Below, in pieces: positions 57,601 to 63,600 of a stretch of 64,000 nucleotides of DNA. Below the pieces are notes generated by a model. It was not told where the DNA came from. It did not search any database and saw only the letters and a list, made by a program, of their open reading frames with translations. Each line of letters begins with the position of its first letter. Position 1 is the first letter of the stretch. The DNA lies in contig NZ_CP073318.1 in the NCBI RefSeq assembly GCF_018263855.1, forward strand, positions 558,001-622,000, read 5' to 3'. The position numbers and the translations under genes are program-made. Origin of the DNA: Kutzneria sp. CA-103260. Its GTDB lineage: Bacteria > Actinomycetota > Actinomycetes > Mycobacteriales > Pseudonocardiaceae.

Positions 57601-60600
57601 TCGCAGCACGCCGCCCGGCCGGACATCGTCGACCAGCGGGTGCGGGGCGTCGAGAACCGGCTGGCCGAGGCGACGGCCCAGCGCGACCGGCGGAACGTGA
57701 CGGACCTGTTCCGGACCGGCGAGCAGGCCAACCGCCGGCAGGCGGCCGACCGTGACGTGCAGCGCCTGGAGAATCGCCTGGCCCAGCTCCGCGAGGAGCG
57801 CGACACGGCGATCACCCTGCACGCGATGCGGCAGGAGGACGACCCGACCGCGCACATCTGGCGGGGCTACAGCGACCACGATCTCCAGACCGTGCACGAC
57901 CGGGTCCAGGAGCAGATCGAGCACGCGCGCCAGGGCGGGCACCCGACCGAGCACCTGCAGAAGTTCGTCGACTTCACCCAGCGGTTGCGGGATTCCCGGG
58001 CCGACGAGCATCGGTCCGAGGGGCGGCCGGGCCCGTGGTGGGAGCGGGCGACCAACGCGCTGTCCTCGCTCACCGGCCCGCCGACGTTCGACCTGGACCT
58101 GGGCAACGGCCACCACGTCGACGCGCACGACGTCGGCGGCTTCTACAAGGTCAAGGACCGCGACATCTTCATCAGCTCGCACCTGCTCGACGACCGGGTG
58201 AGCGAGGCCGAACAGCGCCAGGTGCTCGAGCAGGTCCACCAGTACATGACCACCGGGCTGACGCTGCACCGCGGCATCGCCGCCTTCCACCAGACCTGGC
58301 ACGCGGTGGAGAACGGCGAGATCCCGCCGCGGGGCACCGAGAACCGGCCGACCTTCGATACCGACCAGTCCCGGTTCGTGCCGTTCAGCGAGAGCTTCGA
58401 CATCGCGGCGGGCGTCGCCGTCGGCAACAGCAACATGGGGCCGGGAGACCAGCGGCAGTTCATCCACGGCTACGACCCGAGCGACCCGAACCAGCCGGTC
58501 GGCAAGGTGCTGACCAAGACCGTGTCGTTCGCCAACGGCGACGCCATCGCCTTCATGAACCCGGGCGAGACGATGATCGGCGGCCCGGTCCGCGACTACG
58601 AGACGACGACCTTCCGGATGAACACGCCGGCGAGCGCGGCGCTGGGCCCGGACGTGCACGGGCCGCTGAGCGCGATCGTGCCGCGGCGACCGACGCCGGA
58701 GGAAGTCGACGCGTACATCAACCAGTACGGCGCGCTGCGACACGATCCCGACCACCCGCAGACGCTGCCGGAGCGCAACGCCCCGCAGTTCGAGCACACC
58801 ACCGAGGTGCCGGCCCCGCACACCGAGACCCCGCCGCCGGCAACGCACTCCGGTCCGCGCAAGCCCGGCCACCTGTCCGGGCAGGAGTGGCACAGGCAGT
58901 ACAACGAGGGCCGCGACCGTGCTCCACATCGGACGGTCCGGCTCGACGACCCGGATGTGATCCGCAAGGTTCCGCGCACGCACGACGACGGTCGGCCCGC
59001 GGACCTGAGCAAGGTCGACGGCAAGATCCACTACGACGTGCGGCGGATGGAGGTGGAGCCGGGCCGCTGGGTGCAGGAGCACACGGTCAAGCTGCACCTG
59101 GACAAGGGCCCCGGTGTCGACCAGTCCCATCTGGACGCGCTGAAGCAGCGCATCCAGGACGGCGTGGACAAGGCGTTCAACAACCAGCACAAGCTGCCCA
59201 ACTCGGGCGACGAGCTGCACGTCCGGGTCGAGTTCCACGACGACCCCGCGGCGGCGCACGAGTCGATCAAGGTCAACCACAGCGGTGCGGTGAACCAACA
59301 CCGGTTCCCGCTGGACGCGACCGACCGCGAGTACGCGCACGAGATCGGCCACTACCTCGGTCTTCCCGACCGCTACAACGACACGGCGCGCAGCGAGGGC
59401 AACCCGAACCGGATCGCCGGCAAGGACGACAACGTCCGGGTTCTCAACAGTGACGACGGCCGTCGGGCGAAGAGCCTCGACGGTGGTCGGCACGATCTGC
59501 GCAACCGGATCGACGACGGCAAGAGCCCGATGGGTGACGGCCTCGCCAACCCGAATTCCCGTTACCAGCCAAGGGACATCAAGGGCATCGAGGACGTCGC
59601 GCACGACCACGCGGCCGTCCCCGACACCACGCACGGCATGTTCAGCGGCGAACACGAGGTGCCGCGGGGCCTGCACGCCGAGCCGCTGCCGGCCGAGCCG
59701 CAGATCCAGCGCCACCTGTACACCGGCTCCGGCGTCGGCCGGTCCTTCGCCAGCCGGGTGAACGAGCACCTGGGTGCCGAGCACCAGAGCCGGGACGTCT
59801 GGAAGCAGGTCGCGGACGAGGTGCGCAACGACCCGGAGCGCTACCTGCCCGGTGTCGACCAGCGCACCCGTGACGACATCGCGAACCGGATCGAGTCCGG
59901 CAACCACTGGGACGCCCGGCACGTCGAGGTCGCCAACAAGGCGGTCCCGCACGCGTTCCACACCGAGAACTTCGACGAGCACCCGGTCGGCTCGGGCCAG
60001 CACCAGGACCACGGCCCGGCCACCCACGAGGACCGCCGGGGCTTCTTCGACAAGATCAAGAACGCCTTCGCGCCCGAACCGGAGCCGGAGCACATCGACC
60101 TCGGCAACGGCCACACGTTCGACGCGCACCGGGTCGGCGGCTTCCACAAGCTGGTCGGCCAGGACGTGTTCATCAGCTCGGAACTGGTCGACGGCCGGAA
60201 TCCGGGGGACGCGGCGCTGGTCCACGAGCAGGTGCACCAGTACCTGACCAACGGGATCACGCTGCACCGGGGCATCGCGGCGTGGCACCCGACCTGGCAC
60301 CACGTGCTGGGCGGCGAGATCCCGCCGCTTGGCACCCGGGAGCACCCGGACTTCAGCACCTGGGACACCCGGTACGTGCCGTTCACCGCGGACCGCAACA
60401 CCGCGGTCGGCGCGGCGATGTCCCAGCGCGGCATGCACGGCACCGCCGACGACCGCCGCTTCGTGCACGGTTACGACCCGACCGACCCGGCCCACCCGGT
60501 CGGCATGGTGCTGAGCAAGCGGGTGACCCAGGGCGACGGCCACGCCATCGCGTTCATCAACTCCTCCGAGACGCAACTCGGCGGCCCGCTGCACGACTTC

Positions 60601-63600
60601 GACGCCGCGACCCTGCACATGGGCACGCCGCTGTCGCACGTCTTCGGCGGCGAGGACGACGGCCACACCCTGGCCGACCACATGCCGGCGCGGCCGAATC
60701 AGCAGCAGGTCGCCGACTACGTCGCCGAGCACGGCGCCTTGCGGCACGACCCGAACGAGCCGGGCTGGCAGCGGCCGGCCCCCTCGTGGCTGAACAAGGC
60801 GATCGGCGCGGTCACCGGCCAGCAGACGCCGCCGCCACTGGTGGAGCACACCGCGAACGGGGTGACGCTGCACCTCGGCCCGCACGACCTGCCGGCGCAC
60901 GAGGTCGGCAACTTCTACAAGCTCAACGAGCACGAGGCCTTCATCAGCAAGGACCTGTTCCGCGACGACGCCGACCCGCAGGACCGGGCCGACATCTTCG
61001 GCCAGGTCGACCAGTACCTGACCAACGGACTGCGGCTGCAGCGCGGCATCCCAGCCTGGCACCCGACCTGGCACACGGTCGAGGAGGGCGTGATCCCGCC
61101 GCTGGGCATGGAGGACCACCCGAACTTCGACACCCGCGAGAGCCGGTTCGTGCCGTTCACGACCGAGCGCAACATCGCCGGCGGCGCCGCGATCAGCAAG
61201 ACCGGCATGGGCGAGGGCGACGACATCAAGTTCGTGCCCGGCTACGACCCGGCCGACAACCACTTCCCGGTCGGCATGATCCTGCACAAGACCGTCTCGG
61301 CGGACAACGGCGACGCGGTCGCGTTTCTGGTGCCAGGCGAGACCCAGGTCGGCGGCCCGATCCAGAACTACGGGGCCGAGCGGATCACCATGGACACGCC
61401 GCTGTCGCGCGTGTACGACGACCCGGCGCTGACCGACCGGCTCGGCGACAGCATGCCGGCCAAACCGACGCAGGGGCAGATCGACGACTACGTCCGCGAG
61501 CACGGCGGCCTGCGCAACGACCAGTCCACCGTGACGACGTCCCGGCCCGCGCCGGTGTTCGACCGCCACGGCATCGTCGGCGAGTCCGAGGCCGGCCCGT
61601 CCAACCACCGCAACGCCCTGCGGCTGGACGAGCAGGACCACCACAACGACACCACCCAGGACCACCCCCGGCAGCCGCTCCAGCGACCGCAGCGCGCGCC
61701 GCGGCTGCCGGCCTTCGAGCCGCTGGACGCGATCCGGGAGCACGACGAGCCCGAGCCGTACGACCACACCCAGCTGTCGAGCTACGTGCACGACGGCGAC
61801 TCGCTGGGCCTCGGCAAGCTCATCGACGGCGACCGGCTGGCCCACCAGACCCAGCAGGCGGTGCTGGAGCAGCTGCCGCACACCGTCGGGGAGCGGGCAG
61901 GAGCCCAGGGCCTGGACGCCATCCACCACGTGGTGACGCAGGACTTCGACTCGCTGCACGGCGACGGCCGCAAGTTCGAGATCCGGGTCGGCGACAAGGT
62001 GTACGAGGCGACGGTGAAGGCCCGCACGGACCTCACCGACGCCCAGCACACCACCGAGGAGAACCGGGGCCTCGAACGTTCCGGCGGCACCGACCGGTCC
62101 ACCTCGGAGAGCACGACCAAGACCAAGCAGCACGACCTGGCCATGGGCGTCAGCGCCGGCAACGGCATCGGCGGCGGCAACGTGTTCGGCTCGATCCTGC
62201 ACGCCGCCCCGAGCGTGACGCTGGAGTCCGGCCACGGCGCCGGCCACTCGGTGTCGATCAGCCACACCGGCTCGGATGTGGTGCAGGGCAAGGCAACGCT
62301 GGAAATCTCGGTCACGGACAAGCACGGCGTCAACACCAACCCGGCCGGCAGCGTGAGCTTCGAGCACGAGGCCACGCTGGCGTTCCCGCACGAGACCAAC
62401 ACGCCCTCGCACGACACGACGCCGCGGCCGGTGCGGCTGGACGGGCTCGGCGTGTTCGGGGCCGAGTCGGTGCACGGCATCGGCGAGGCCTTCGACAAGG
62501 TCGCGGCCGACCTGCACCCGAAGATCACCGAGATCGGCTCGCCGGGCCGCAAGGTGCTGCAGCAGTTCGTCAGCGCCGGCAACGTCAAGGACAACCTGCC
62601 GGCGATGGCCAAGGACTGGATCTACTCGCCCGATCTGATCAGCTCGGACGGCAGCCGGATCGGCGCGGTCCGGATGCGGATCGAGCCGGCCGACGCCGCG
62701 CTGGAGAGCAGCGCCGGCGGCTACAAGATCGGCTCCACGCTGAGCGGCTCCGGCGGCCCCGGCCGGTCGAACACCTCGACCACCGGCGGCGAGCTGTGGC
62801 TGGGCGGCAGCGCGGCCGGCATCGCCGACCCGACGCACAGCATCGCCGCCGGCGCCAGCCTGACCACGGCGTTCAGCAAGACCGACAGCCTCGGCACCAA
62901 GGTCGGCGACGCCGCGAAGTGGCAGTCGGTGCTGGAGTCCGAGGGCGTCAGCGGCCTGTACAAGATGGGTTTCCGGCTGCACATGCAGGTGATCGGGCAC
63001 AACCCGGTGACCGTGCACGACGCCTCGGCGCACGTCCGGATGTCCGGCCTGGAGGCGCACAACGCCGGCCTGGTCGTGCCGAACGGCGCGCACGGCCAGT
63101 TCGAGCCGACGCCCCAGGCCCAGCACGCCCCGAGCTACCTGGCCAGCGGCAAGTCCCTCGGCCTGGCCAAGGTGTTCCACCTGTCCGGCGGCGACGAGGT
63201 GCGCGAGCGGGTCGAGGACACGTTGCGGAACAACGAGGAGCTCAAGGATCTGGCCCCGGACTTCGGCGGCGACAAGTTGACGGGGGCCTCGCGCGGCGAC
63301 ACCGCGCTGGCCGCGGCCAACCGGCGCGAGCTGGACACCAAGCTGTCCGACGAGCACCTCAAGGCCAACATGAACAGCATGCTCGGCGACGGCATGAAGA
63401 TCCGGCTGAAGAAGCCGGGCCTGTTCTTCAACCGCTACGTCACCGTCACGGTCAAGGCCCGCCTGACCGACATGCAGCACCTCGGCAAGGCCCCGGACCA
63501 CGCTGTCAGCGGGTCCGGCGCGACGTCGACGAAGCTGGGCGTCTCCGGCACGTCCAAGAAGGGCGTGACGGTCTACGCGGACGGCCGGGTCACCACGCCG

